DNA of 64,000 nucleotides from a halophilic archaeon (GTDB lineage: Archaea; Halobacteriota; Halobacteria; Halobacteriales; Haladaptataceae), in assembly GCA_003298465.1 (NCBI GenBank), contig QNGA01000003.1, forward strand, positions 1 through 64,000, given 5' to 3'. Below the pieces are notes generated by a model. It was not told the origin of the DNA, did no database searches, and worked only from the letters and a program-made list of their open reading frames with translations. Below are positions 1 through 8,136 of the stretch, piece by piece; positions within the stretch are counted from its first letter, which is position 1; each line of letters begins with the position of its first letter. Position numbers and translations under genes: made by a program.

Positions 1-344
1 TCCTCGACGCGCCGGGCATCGAACACGCCCAGGAACACAACACGGGCATGGACCAGTCGGGCGACGACGAGTACGGCGCGCCGGGCCACGACTCGCCGGG
101 CCACGACTCGATGTGGGTCGCCAAGAGCGAGGACGAGGTCGTCGAGCACACCGGGAAAGTCCACGAGGGCCTCGTCGCCACCGGACTCGCCACTGCGACG
201 ACGTACGGCCTCACCCGGATGGGGCCGACGTTCGGCGCGATGCTGCTCTCCGGCAAGCGCGCCGCCCAGGTCGCGCTGGACGAACTCGACGCCGACGCCG
301 ACCCCGTCGAGATGGCGCGCACCCCGTCGCCGGCCGACGACTGA
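1..344 (+). CDS. thi4: Thiamine thiazole synthase Thi4, C-terminal part (5' truncated by window edge)
   Basis: The gene enters from the left edge and is read in frame from base 3. The visible end carries the family's C-terminal FAD/NAD-fold signature, [17 protein letters not shown], after a VxxxTxxVxxGLxxTG segment. Thi4 makes the ADP-thiazole moiety of thiamine from NAD and glycine. Archaeal forms are thought to act catalytically with free sulfide rather than sacrificing a cysteine. The residue that would decide this lies upstream of the window. The next gene starts 6 bases after the stop, so co-transcription is likely. Confidence 0.9.
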   Translation, partial: LDAPGIEHAQEHNTGMDQSGDDEYGAPGHDSPGHDSMWVAKSEDEVVEHTGKVHEGLVATGLATATTYGLTRMGPTFGAMLLSGKRAAQVALDELDADADPVEMARTPSPADD

Positions 345-349
345 GAGCC

Positions 350-1054
350 GTGCCCGACCGCGTCTCGCTGTACCGGCCCGAGTCCGACGCGGTCGACGCG
401 AACGCGATAGCGGACTGGCTTCGCGGACGCCTCACCGTCGACGTGACCGTGCGCGACCCGTTCCCGCTCGACCCCTCCTCGGTCGCCGACCGGCAGGTCG
501 CGGACCCGGACCGTCCCCGGACGGGGTCGCGGACGAGCGACGACGTCCGGGGGCGACTGTACGACGGGCGGGCCGTCCAGCGGGCGTGCAACGCCGCTCT
601 GGACGCCGCCGGGAGCGACCGGTCGCTCTCCCACTGCCGGGTCGCACTGCTCGACCTGCCGCTGGCGACGTGGGGGAACGACCGCTGGCACCGCCGGGTG
701 AGCGTCCTCGGTCGGCCCGCGGTCGTCTCGGTCCCGGGGCTCTGGAGCGCGCCCGCGAAGCCGACCGAGTACTACTGGCACCAGCGGCGGTACGCGCGGG
801 CGACGGGCGAGGTGCCGCCCGAGGACGTCCTGGCCGAGCGCGTCGAGGCGGCGTTCCTGCACCGCGAAGACCCCCGGACGACCGAGGCGCTGAAGGGGTA
901 CGTCCTCCAGGCGGTTCACTATCTGGCGAGCGGCGAGGCGTTCTGCGACGACGAGCGGTGTCGCCTCCACAACGCGCACCGTCACGAGGGCGTCCTCCGC
1001 GCCCAACTCGACGACCCCGAGTTCTGCGAGGACCACGCGCGGCGGTACGGGTAG
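350..1054 (+). CDS. Uncharacterised conserved haloarchaeal protein, possible metallopeptidase-like (DUF6775-type)
   Basis: A GTG start 6 bases after thi4 gives 234 residues. A longer in-frame ORF exists upstream but it overlaps thi4, so GTG at 350 is preferred. The C-terminus has a Cys/His-rich motif, CxxxxCRLHNAHRHEG, followed by FCxxH. This suggests metal binding and resembles the Cys/His tail of archaemetzincin-like proteases. No HExxH motif is present. From memory the family is called DUF6775 (putative metallopeptidase), and I am not certain of that name. The close spacing suggests an operon with thi4. Confidence 0.65.
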   Translation: MPDRVSLYRPESDAVDANAIADWLRGRLTVDVTVRDPFPLDPSSVADRQVADPDRPRTGSRTSDDVRGRLYDGRAVQRACNAALDAAGSDRSLSHCRVALLDLPLATWGNDRWHRRVSVLGRPAVVSVPGLWSAPAKPTEYYWHQRRYARATGEVPPEDVLAERVEAAFLHREDPRTTEALKGYVLQAVHYLASGEAFCDDERCRLHNAHRHEGVLRAQLDDPEFCEDHARRYG

Positions 1055-1144
1055 GCGCGAGTCGGTCCCGCGGAATCGAGTCGAGGACGAACCCGGGGCT
1101 GTCGAGGGTCGATTGCGGAGAACGGGGGAGAACGGAAGCGACGG

Positions 1145-1519
1145 TTACTCGTCGACGGCGACGGCGTTGACCTGTCCGGTCTGGCCGGGACGCGACGTGA
1201 CGCGGGCCTTGCCCTCGTTCGTGACGATGACCGCGCCCTTCGTGATGATGTTCCGGCGAGCGTAGTTGGGGTTGGCGTCGTTCTCGACGACGTCCTGGAT
1301 GGTCGCGTTGACCGTCTCGCCGCCGTCGGTCACGTTGGCCACGTTCGTGGTGAGCGCCCGGATCTTCTGGGTGTTGCCGCGGGCGTCGACGGTGCGGAAG
1401 TCGTTCTCGCCGACCTGGGTCTCGGTCGGCTCGCGACCGAGTTCGTGCTTTTTCTTCTTGTGGAGATGCTTCAGTCGGCCGCCGGTCCGCTTGCGCGTGG
1501 AGCGTCCCTGGTCTTTCAT
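1145..1519 (-). CDS. rps8e: Small ribosomal subunit protein S8e
   Basis: The start MKDQGRSTRKRTGGR is the classic S8e N-terminus, followed by a basic stretch and the conserved HELGREPTETQVG segment. An ATG 30 bases further upstream is in frame, but it adds ten residues not seen in the family, so the start at 1519 is chosen. The length of 124 residues is normal for archaea. S8e is a protein of the small ribosomal subunit shared by archaea and eukaryotes. The gene is convergent with the upstream gene pair and divergent from the DUF2240 gene. Confidence 0.95.
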   Translation of the reverse strand: MKDQGRSTRKRTGGRLKHLHKKKKHELGREPTETQVGENDFRTVDARGNTQKIRALTTNVANVTDGGETVNATIQDVVENDANPNYARRNIITKGAVIVTNEGKARVTSRPGQTGQVNAVAVDE

Positions 1520-1609
1520 GTACGGCAGGTCGGGCAGGTCACACTTCAATGGCTCGATTGCGCCCCGACATCGGCAGATTTAGGCCGGCGCGGGCGGGAC
1601 GGCGGGACG

Positions 1610-2062
1610 ATGAGCCTGCGGACAGCGGTGGCAGCGCCGTTCCGACAGACGGGTCGTGACCGAATGAGCGAGAGCGAGTACGTCGTCGCGCTGTCGCTGG
1701 ACCGCGACTGGTTCTCGCCCGACCAGGCCAAGCGCCTCGTGGACGTGGCGACGAGCCAGGGGCTGCTCGCGCGCGAGGACGGCGAACTGGTGGCGGAGTT
1801 CGACCCGAGCGAGGTCGAGATACCGGAGGAGTTCGTGCCCGACGAGAGCCTGCTGCGCGAGCAGTCGACGTTCGAGAAGGTGCTCGACAAGGTGGTCTCG
1901 GCGGGGACCGACAAGCGGACCGCCGTCGCGGAGATAAACGAACTCCAGCAGGACGCCGGCCTGACCGTCGAGGCGGCGGCCGTCGTCTACGCTCGCCGGA
2001 GAGGCGTCACCGTCCACGCCGAGGCGGAGGAGGCCCGCGAGGAGCTGAAATCGTCGGAGTGA
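1610..2062 (+). CDS. DUF2240 family protein
   Basis: 150 residues. The N-terminal block MSLRTAVAAPFRQTG and the segment SLDRDWFSPDQAKRLV match the haloarchaeal DUF2240 family as I remember it. The start at 1610 is preferred over the internal ATG at 1664 because a TATA-like box (tttagg, about 1579) sits at leaderless spacing before it and the extra residues are family-typical. The protein is predicted cytosolic and mostly helical. Function is unknown. It is divergently arranged with rps8e. Confidence 0.8.
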   Translation: MSLRTAVAAPFRQTGRDRMSESEYVVALSLDRDWFSPDQAKRLVDVATSQGLLAREDGELVAEFDPSEVEIPEEFVPDESLLREQSTFEKVLDKVVSAGTDKRTAVAEINELQQDAGLTVEAAAVVYARRRGVTVHAEAEEAREELKSSE

Positions 2063-2140
2063 GTCGCGGCGACGCGCTTCGTCGTCGGGGGTCGGCCCGC
2101 GAGACGGGAAACCTAAACGCCGGCCGCGCCAACGTCGGGT

Positions 2141-2524
2141 ATGGTCGAGGACCGAGTTACGGACGGTCGACGCATCGCGGAACTGCTGGCGTCGGAACTC
2201 GACGGCCGCGAGGACGGGGCGCTCGACGCCCTGGCCGTCGTGAACGCCGACCGCGACGTGGAACCCACCGAGGACGGCGCGTTCGCCTACGAGGTCGAAC
2301 GACGCGACGCGGATAACGAGGACGGCGAACTCCTCGGCGGCGTCTACGTCCACCCCGACCGGATTCACGTCGAACTCCGGGAGGACGTCGAGGACGTCGA
2401 GCGGGCGGCGCGAGAGGCGGGCCTCCGGACCCGCCCGAAAGCCGTCCGACCGCCGCGCGTGCTGGTGTTCGTCGAGAGCGGCGCGGAGGTGAAGCGCTTC
2501 ACGAACGTTTTCGAACACATTTAA
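2141..2524 (+). CDS. Hypothetical protein
   Basis: 127 residues, acidic, no signal peptide or membrane segment. A TATA-like cctaaac element near 2111 precedes the ATG at about leaderless spacing. The sequence alternates predicted helices with a strand-rich C-terminal half (VLVFVESGAEVKRF). I do not recognise the family. Codon use matches the GC-rich core genes, in contrast to the two following genes. Confidence 0.6.
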   Translation: MVEDRVTDGRRIAELLASELDGREDGALDALAVVNADRDVEPTEDGAFAYEVERRDADNEDGELLGGVYVHPDRIHVELREDVEDVERAAREAGLRTRPKAVRPPRVLVFVESGAEVKRFTNVFEHI

Positions 2525-2571
2525 AATAACGTACATAAAATTTACATTACCTCTCATATTTCTCTCTGAGT

Positions 2572-3810
2572 ATGGCTAAAAATAGCCATACCTCCAGCCG
2601 AAGAAAAGCCCTGAAATCGATCGGTGTAGGTGCAGTCGGTCTCACTTCGCTACCGATTACGACCGGTGCTAAATCGGAAATCCAGTGTCGGAGCGTGACG
2701 AGCACCGAATACACCGGACTCGCGTACGATCCCGAGAGCCTGGAGATCGTAGGAACCGCTTCCGGAGAGTTCAACGAAATAACAAAGGGGCTGAGTGGAA
2801 ATATCTCGGTCCCGAGTACCTCCGTTTCCCTCTCTCGATCTCGACCCGAGACTCCCCGCCGAAACTCCAGTTCAGAATCGCGACTGTTCACGAAAAATGA
2901 GAGAAAAGAGGAGAAGAAACCGTACAAACACACCGAGGTCGTCGTCGCTTCTGACAACTCCATAACGGGAAACATCAGAAAGCCGTCGTTGGACTCGGTG
3001 GCGTTCACACTGCTACCGAAATCCGCACCGAAAGCTAACCAACTTGAAGAGTTTATAAAGAGAGCGAAGCCTGACCGTAACAGGACGTACGAGCAGGAGG
3101 TTACGGAACAGAGCGGGTCTATCGCTAGCACCGATGACGAGAACTACAAAGACATCACGTGGGTTCGAACCAGGGACTACGGCAACGATTTCGACGATGA
3201 CGGTTGGGAGTGGTTCGCCTACTTGACTGGTGATGCAGACAAGTCGTACGACGTGGATCAACTGCCGAACAACGGGTACAATCGCTGGTCACTGCAGTCG
3301 TACTTCACGAAAGTGCCGTCCTCCGACACTTCTGACGTCAGTCTCGACCTCACGAGCCACACCGACTATATCGACGTCGCCCCCGATTCAGGGTACAAGT
3401 CGGGACGAGATTCCGGACTAAAGATAACGTCCGAACGGCCAGACACGCGGGGTGAAGACGACGACTATTCGTTCTCCGTTGGAATCGGATACGCGTTCGG
3501 TTCGGTTTCGGTGGGTCCGTCCGTATCGGTCAATCTGGACCGAAACACGTACGATCTGAACGACGACCACATGTACTCGGAATGGATAATGAACCTCAAT
3601 CAGTTCCCGACCGGCCAAGAGGACAATCGCGGCGTGTGGTTCGATATGGAACCTTCCACGAGCGAAGATACGAAAGACGTACGGGCGGAATCACAGTACA
3701 ACTGGAACTACGACGAAGCGGGAACGGCCTGTGATCCCGGCAGAACGATCTACGTCAGGGACAGCGTGGACCTCCCCTTGAGTTCCAATCTCACCGTCGA
3801 TATCGTCTAA
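2572..3810 (+). CDS. Putative Tat-exported protein of unknown function, AT-richer than neighbours
   Basis: 412 residues. The N-terminus has a twin-arginine-like motif (SRRKALKS) followed by a short hydrophobic stretch, so export by the Tat pathway is likely. The mature part is rich in Ser, Thr, Asp and Tyr and strand-prone. Around residues 300-330 a glycine/serine/valine alternation (YAFGSVSVGPSVSVNL) looks like beta-hairpins. Base composition and codon use are visibly less GC-biased than in flanking genes, which is a sign of recent acquisition. The upstream gap holds AT-rich elements (tttaaaataa, ataaaattta) at promoter distance. No family is recognised. The following gene, 40 bases on, shares the same character. 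Confidence 0.65.
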   Translation: MAKNSHTSSRRKALKSIGVGAVGLTSLPITTGAKSEIQCRSVTSTEYTGLAYDPESLEIVGTASGEFNEITKGLSGNISVPSTSVSLSRSRPETPRRNSSSESRLFTKNERKEEKKPYKHTEVVVASDNSITGNIRKPSLDSVAFTLLPKSAPKANQLEEFIKRAKPDRNRTYEQEVTEQSGSIASTDDENYKDITWVRTRDYGNDFDDDGWEWFAYLTGDADKSYDVDQLPNNGYNRWSLQSYFTKVPSSDTSDVSLDLTSHTDYIDVAPDSGYKSGRDSGLKITSERPDTRGEDDDYSFSVGIGYAFGSVSVGPSVSVNLDRNTYDLNDDHMYSEWIMNLNQFPTGQEDNRGVWFDMEPSTSEDTKDVRAESQYNWNYDEAGTACDPGRTIYVRDSVDLPLSSNLTVDIV

Positions 3811-3850
3811 GAGTAACTATTAACTCTTTCCCCGCGCTCACACACGTACA

Positions 3851-4246
3851 ATGAAGCGGAGGAAGTTGCTAAAAATAGGCGTTCCGACTACCGTTTTCGC
3901 CACGACCGGGCTGTACGTAACGTCGACCAAGTCCACGGACGTTCACGTACGGAACGACACGAACTCCGCGCGCTCCGTCTCTATCTCGATCCGACGGAAA
4001 GACGGTGGTGGAAAACAGTACACGGAAGAGTTCACCCTTCCGCCGAACGGAGACGTGACCGAGGAGAACGTGTTGAGCAACGGTGATTACCACCTCGCCA
4101 TCGAAAACGAGAGCACTCGTCTGGAGCGGGACGTCTCCAACGAGTTCTGTCGGGACCCGGCCATCTACGTCGCGATCTACGACGGCGGCGGAATCTCGCT
4201 CTCCTCCTCCGAATGTTGGCTCGACTACGTCCGCGCCGACCGATAG
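3851..4246 (+). CDS. Small putative Tat-exported protein of unknown function
   Basis: 131 residues. It begins MKRRKLLKIG followed by a hydrophobic stretch, a Tat-like signal. The mature part alternates short strands (VHVRNDTNSARSVSISI) in the manner of an immunoglobulin- or transthyretin-like fold. Two cysteines (FCRD and ECW) near the C-terminus could form a disulfide outside the cell. It follows the 412-residue secreted protein by 40 bases, with its own AT-rich element (attaact, near 3820) at leaderless spacing. Function unknown. The pair may form a secreted two-gene cassette. Confidence 0.6.
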   Translation: MKRRKLLKIGVPTTVFATTGLYVTSTKSTDVHVRNDTNSARSVSISIRRKDGGGKQYTEEFTLPPNGDVTEENVLSNGDYHLAIENESTRLERDVSNEFCRDPAIYVAIYDGGGISLSSSECWLDYVRADR

Positions 4247-4306
4247 CGGAATCCGGAACGAGTTCGCCGGCCCGGCTGAATCCGGTCGTCCCGGTGCGCG
4301 AACCCG

Positions 4307-5257
4307 CTAGTCGTCGCTCGTCGCCTTCCGCTCGCCGTCGACGGGATAGTCCGGCGTCGCGCCGTCGACGGCGTCGGGCAGCCCGAGCTGGTACTCCCGG
4401 TCGGGGTCGCGGAGTTCGGTGCGGCCGCGGCGGATGGCCACGTCGTCGTTGAGATGCAGTTCGACCGCTTCGAGCAGAGCCTCCGCCTCCAGGGGCTGAC
4501 CCCGCACGCGCATCGCCTCGACGCTCGCGTCGTCGGGCACGTCGAACGCGCGCTGGGTGACGATGGGTCCCTGGTCGAGGTCGGTCGTCACGTAGTGGGC
4601 GGTGACGCCGGCGACGCGGACGCCGGCCTCCTTCGCCTGGCGGTACGCCTTCGCGCCGGGGAACGCCGGCAGGAGGCTGGGGTGGACGTTGATGATGCGC
4701 CCCTCGTAGCGGAAGACGACCTTCGGGCTGAGGATGCGCATGAACCGCGCGAGCACGACGAGGTCGACGTCGTAGTCGTCCAGCAGCGAGAGCAACTGCT
4801 GCTCGTCGTGGCTCCCGCTCTCGTCGCCGACGTCGTGGAACGGGACGCCGTGGCGTTCGGCGACCGGCTGGAGGTCGTCGTGGTTGCCGATGACGACGCC
4901 GATCTCCGCGTCGAGTTCGCCCTCGGCCTGGGCCGTCAGCAGCTTCTCCAGGCAGTGGGACTCCTTCGTGACCAGCACGGCGACCTGGCGGGCGTCGCGG
5001 TCCGCGGGGAACCGCACCCGGACGTCGACCCCGAGGTCGTCGCCGAGCGCCGCCAGTTCGCGCCGGAGGTGGTGTTCGCTCGCGTCCATCCCCGTCGCGT
5101 CGACGCGCATCGTCATCCGGAAGAGGTCGTCCCTGACCGCCTGGTCCAGGTCCTCGATGTTGACGCCGTGCTCGAACAGGAGCGTCGTAATCCGGGCGAT
5201 GAGTCCGGTGTCGTCGTCGCCGACGACGGTTATCTCGGTCAGCTCACGGGCGCTCAT
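4307..5257 (-). CDS. purU: Formyltetrahydrofolate deformylase (PurU-type)
   Basis: 316 residues. An N-terminal ACT domain (about residues 6-85) is followed by a formyltransferase-fold domain with catalytic N190 and H192 in INVHPSLLP, and D228 in DLDQGPI. The enzyme releases formate from 10-formyl-THF, which can feed purine synthesis. The open frame continues far upstream, but that part overlaps purS and the intergenic region in antisense and has no family match. The start MSARELTEI at 5257 is therefore chosen. It is divergent from purS-purQ across a 162-bp gap, which fits a shared purine/C1 role. Confidence 0.9.
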   Translation of the reverse strand: MSARELTEITVVGDDDTGLIARITTLLFEHGVNIEDLDQAVRDDLFRMTMRVDATGMDASEHHLRRELAALGDDLGVDVRVRFPADRDARQVAVLVTKESHCLEKLLTAQAEGELDAEIGVVIGNHDDLQPVAERHGVPFHDVGDESGSHDEQQLLSLLDDYDVDLVVLARFMRILSPKVVFRYEGRIINVHPSLLPAFPGAKAYRQAKEAGVRVAGVTAHYVTTDLDQGPIVTQRAFDVPDDASVEAMRVRGQPLEAEALLEAVELHLNDDVAIRRGRTELRDPDREYQLGLPDAVDGATPDYPVDGERKATSDD

Positions 5258-5419
5258 CGTACCACTAGCCGCGGTAGGAGGGCAGCCATTGAACGCTTCA
5301 ATCGAGGTCGTCGGGCAAAAGCGTTCGCACTGGCGCAACACTCGTCGGTGCACTACACGTTCGTGCACAACGACGACGTTCCAAAAGAGCTTTTGAGCAT
5401 GGACGACCACCTCCAGACG
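5258..5419. promoter_or_regulatory. Divergent purU / purS promoter region with inverted repeats
   Basis: The 162-bp gap between two divergent purine genes holds three symmetric elements. They are ATTGAA-CGC-TTCAAT at 5288-5302 (perfect 6-bp arms), GTGCAC-N9-GTGCAC at 5348-5368, and AAAAG-AG-CTTTT at 5383-5394. The first lies about 31-45 bases upstream of the purU ATG and the last about 26-37 bases before the purS ATG, which is where TATA/BRE elements are expected. Operator function is inferred from position and symmetry only. Confidence 0.45.
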
Positions 5420-5671
5420 ATGACTGCCTACACCGCGACGGTGACCGTCCGGCTCAAATCGGGCGTCCTCGACCCCGAGGCCGAGACGACCCAGCGGGCG
5501 CTGGAGCGACTCAGCTTCGAACTGGAGTCGCTCCGCCGGGCCGACGAGTTCGAGATAGACCTCGACGCCGCCGACGCCGAGGCGGCCGGCGAGCGCGCCG
5601 AGGAGATGGCCGAACGCCTCCTCGCCAATCCGACCATCCACGACTACGCGGTCGACGTCCGGGAGCGATGA
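5420..5671 (+). CDS. purS: Phosphoribosylformylglycinamidine synthase subunit PurS
   Basis: 83 residues, the usual size of PurS. It begins MTAYTATVTVRLKSGVLDP, the family N-terminus, and ends with the LLANPTIHDY block. An in-frame ATG exists 21 bases upstream but would add atypical residues. PurS bridges PurL and PurQ in the FGAM synthase complex of purine synthesis. Its stop overlaps the purQ start by 4 bases (ATGA), so the two are translationally coupled. purL is not in the window. Confidence 0.93.
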   Translation: MTAYTATVTVRLKSGVLDPEAETTQRALERLSFELESLRRADEFEIDLDAADAEAAGERAEEMAERLLANPTIHDYAVDVRER

Positions 5672-6342
5672 CGGTAGCGATACTGCGGTTCGGCGGAAGC
5701 AACTGCGACCGCGACGCCGAGCGCGCGCTCTCGCATCTCGACGTCGACGCGGAGATCGTCTGGCACGAGGACGGCCTCCCCGAGGACGTCTCGGGCGTGA
5801 TGCTGCCCGGCGGGTTCTCCTACGGCGACTACCTCCGCGCGGGCGCCATCGCCGCCAACTCCCCCGCGATGGCCGACGTCCGGGACGCGGTCGCGGACGG
5901 CGTCCCGCTGCTCGGCGTCTGCAACGGCGCACAGATCGGCTGCGAGGCCGGCCTGACGCCGGGCGCGTTCACGGTCAACCGGAGCGCCCGCTTCCAGTGC
6001 GAGCACGTCTTCCTCCGGGTCGAGAACGCCGACACTCCCTGGACGAGCGCCTACGACGAGGGAGAGGTCGTGGAGGTCCCCATCGCGCACGGCGAGGGCC
6101 GGTTCGAGATAACGGACGACGGACTGGCGACGCTGGCAAACGAGGACAGGATACTCTTCCGCTACTGCGACGAAGACGGGCGCGTGACCGACGCCGCCAA
6201 CCCCAACGGCTCGAAGGGCAACGTCGCGGGCGTGCTCGGCGACACCGAGCACGTCGCGGTGATGATGCCCCACCCGGAGCGCGCGTCGCTCCCGGACATC
6301 GGCGGTACCGACGGTCAGGGCGTGTTGCGCGCGTTCGCCTGA
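5668..6342 (+). CDS. purQ: Phosphoribosylformylglycinamidine synthase subunit PurQ (glutaminase)
   Basis: 224 residues, a class I glutamine amidotransferase. The nucleophile is C85 in LLGVCNGAQIG. The other triad members are H202 and E204 in MMPHPERA. The N-terminus (RFGGSNCDRD) and the PGGFSYGDYLRAG oxyanion loop are PurQ-specific. It supplies ammonia to PurL for the FGAR-to-FGAM step. It overlaps purS by 4 bases and is the last gene of the visible operon. Confidence 0.95.
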   Translation: MTVAILRFGGSNCDRDAERALSHLDVDAEIVWHEDGLPEDVSGVMLPGGFSYGDYLRAGAIAANSPAMADVRDAVADGVPLLGVCNGAQIGCEAGLTPGAFTVNRSARFQCEHVFLRVENADTPWTSAYDEGEVVEVPIAHGEGRFEITDDGLATLANEDRILFRYCDEDGRVTDAANPNGSKGNVAGVLGDTEHVAVMMPHPERASLPDIGGTDGQGVLRAFA

Positions 6343-6364
6343 AAGGGTCGACGTCGGTCCCGGA

Positions 6365-7507
6365 CTACAGTTCGCCGAGCTTTCGGAGGAGCTGACCCTC
6401 GTACTCGCGGTCGCTCCGGACGCCTTTCAGTTCGAGGACGTTGCGCTCCAGCGTGTCACGGGCGACGCTGAACGCCTGCGCCGCGCCGTACCCCTCGCCG
6501 GACCCGGCGACTTGTCCGCGGTTCGTCCGGAGGCGAATCTTCGCCTGGATGAGCGGCGTGCCGCGGAGCTTCTCCTTGTGCTCGTGGAACCGGACGTGCG
6601 CGTGGCGCACCTGCATGTCCCGGTACTTGCCCGTGATCTCCTCGATGCTCTCGCGGATGTCCTGGCGCGAGATGGTGTCGAGCAGGCTGACGTTCGTTAT
6701 CTGGACGTCCATGTGCTCTTCCTCGGTGAACGTCAGCGCCCGGAGCACGTCGGTCTTGGTGATGATGCCGCCGACGACCCGGTCGTCGTCCTCCGGCGTG
6801 ACGACCAGGCCGGCGTAGTCCTTCTCGAACATCTTCCGGACCGCCTCCTCGACCGTGTCCGACAGCGAGATTGTCTCGGCCGGGCTGTTCATGACGTCGT
6901 AGACGGGCAGGTCGAGCATCCGGTCGCTGTCGCCCCCGCGGTCGCCCTGGGTCGGCTTGTCCATGTTCCGGGTGACGAAGTCGACCACGTCGTGGGTCGT
7001 CACGACGCCCGTGAGGAAGCCGTCGTCGTTGACGACCGGCAGGCGGGAGATGCCGTGTTCGCGCATCAGGTTGATGACCCGGCCGAGCGTCCCGTCCTCC
7101 GGGACGCTGATCGGGTCCTCGGTGTATATCTGCTCGACGGTGAGCGCGTCGAGGTTGTCGAGGACGCCTTCGAGAATCATGTCCTCGTCGACGATGCCCC
7201 AGAGGGTGTCGTCCTCGAACACGGGGGCGACCTTCGTCCCGCCCTCGACGAGCGAGCGAGCGACGTCCCGGACGTCGTCGTTGCGCCCGATTCTCGGCGC
7301 GGGCTTGGTCAGCGTCGCCACCTTCGTGTGGTCCTCGATGTGAGACTGGAGAAGTTGCTTCTGGGTGATGACTCCCTCGTACTCGCCCGCCTCGGTTACG
7401 ACGATGCCCTTGGGGTTGTGTTCCTCGAACATCGAGCGGGCCTTCCCCAGTCGCTCCTCGCTCTCGATCTCGTAGTAGTCCGTCCTCGCAATGGTAGAGA
7501 TATCCAT
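6365..7507 (-). CDS. Four-CBS-domain protein fused to an HPF/RaiA-like ribosome-binding domain
   Basis: 380 residues from MDISTIARTDY. An upstream in-frame ATG at 7522 would add five residues, and I keep the family-typical start. Residues 1 to about 265 hold two CBS pairs, with repeats of the kind GVVTTHDVVDF and GIITKTDVLRA. CBS pairs usually bind adenine nucleotides. Residues about 275-375 have the strand-helix-strands-helix order and the HVRFHEHK, IQAKIRLRT and AFSVARDTLERNVL blocks that look like a long-type hibernation-promoting factor (sigma-54 modulation) domain. A nucleotide-sensing ribosome-silencing factor is a reasonable inference. It is convergent with purQ, with a 22-bp gap. Confidence 0.8.
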   Translation of the reverse strand: MDISTIARTDYYEIESEERLGKARSMFEEHNPKGIVVTEAGEYEGVITQKQLLQSHIEDHTKVATLTKPAPRIGRNDDVRDVARSLVEGGTKVAPVFEDDTLWGIVDEDMILEGVLDNLDALTVEQIYTEDPISVPEDGTLGRVINLMREHGISRLPVVNDDGFLTGVVTTHDVVDFVTRNMDKPTQGDRGGDSDRMLDLPVYDVMNSPAETISLSDTVEEAVRKMFEKDYAGLVVTPEDDDRVVGGIITKTDVLRALTFTEEEHMDVQITNVSLLDTISRQDIRESIEEITGKYRDMQVRHAHVRFHEHKEKLRGTPLIQAKIRLRTNRGQVAGSGEGYGAAQAFSVARDTLERNVLELKGVRSDREYEGQLLRKLGEL

Positions 7508-7600
7508 CGTCGTTTCTACCATCGCACGCCTCGGTCTTGAACTTTGTCGCAATTCCCTCATTTCTGGATACTTTTCTCGCCTCGGCGCGTACTCCGTGAC

Positions 7601-7930
7601 GTGCTCGTATCTACCGCGGCGTCGACGGCGCTCCCCGACATCGGAGCAGTGTTCGGACCGTACACGTACCTCGCCTCGGAGATAGCGTTCGGGACCGTCG
7701 CGCTGGCGCTCCTCCTCCGCGCCGACGCCCTCCGTCGGGCCGGCAAGACCATCCTCGTGCTCTACCCCGTGGCGTACGTCTGGGACTGGTACACCCTCAC
7801 CATCGGCGTGTTCGCCATCCGGCTCCGGACCGGCGTCGACGTGCTCGGCATCCCGGTCGAGGAACACCTGTTCATGGTCGTGGTCCCCGCGCTCGTCATC
7901 GGGCTCCACGAGAATCTCCACGGCCGATAG
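7601..7930 (+). CDS. Lycopene-cyclase-domain membrane protein
   Basis: A GTG start gives 109 residues. An AT-rich box (gatactttt) about 27-34 bases upstream supports this leaderless start over the TTG at 7544. There are three hydrophobic segments. The WDWYTLTIGVFAIRL block followed by VEEHLFM is the signature of the single-domain carotenoid cyclase family (CrtYc/CrtYd type). Full archaeal lycopene cyclases have two such domains, so this half-size protein may act as a dimer or on another carotenoid. It is divergent from the CBS-HPF gene. Confidence 0.8.
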   Translation: MLVSTAASTALPDIGAVFGPYTYLASEIAFGTVALALLLRADALRRAGKTILVLYPVAYVWDWYTLTIGVFAIRLRTGVDVLGIPVEEHLFMVVVPALVIGLHENLHGR

Positions 7931-8136
7931 CCGTCACCTGTCCGCTCCGAATCACTTCTATCGGAAGAGGTCGAAATCGGTCGGTAACCACCGCTTACCG
8001 CCGAAAAACGTTCTAATAGGGGTCGTCTACCGATTCCCGTAAGCCCCAGTTTACAACCGGTAAACGGTGAATAACAAAGGCTGGACCCAGTAATGTACGA
8101 ATCCATGCTGGGTTACGAGCTTGGGGTGGCATAGTA

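Noticed and set aside
5258..5932. Upstream extension of the purU frame
   Set aside because: The extension is Arg-rich and antisense to purS and purQ. The ACT domain begins at the chosen start.
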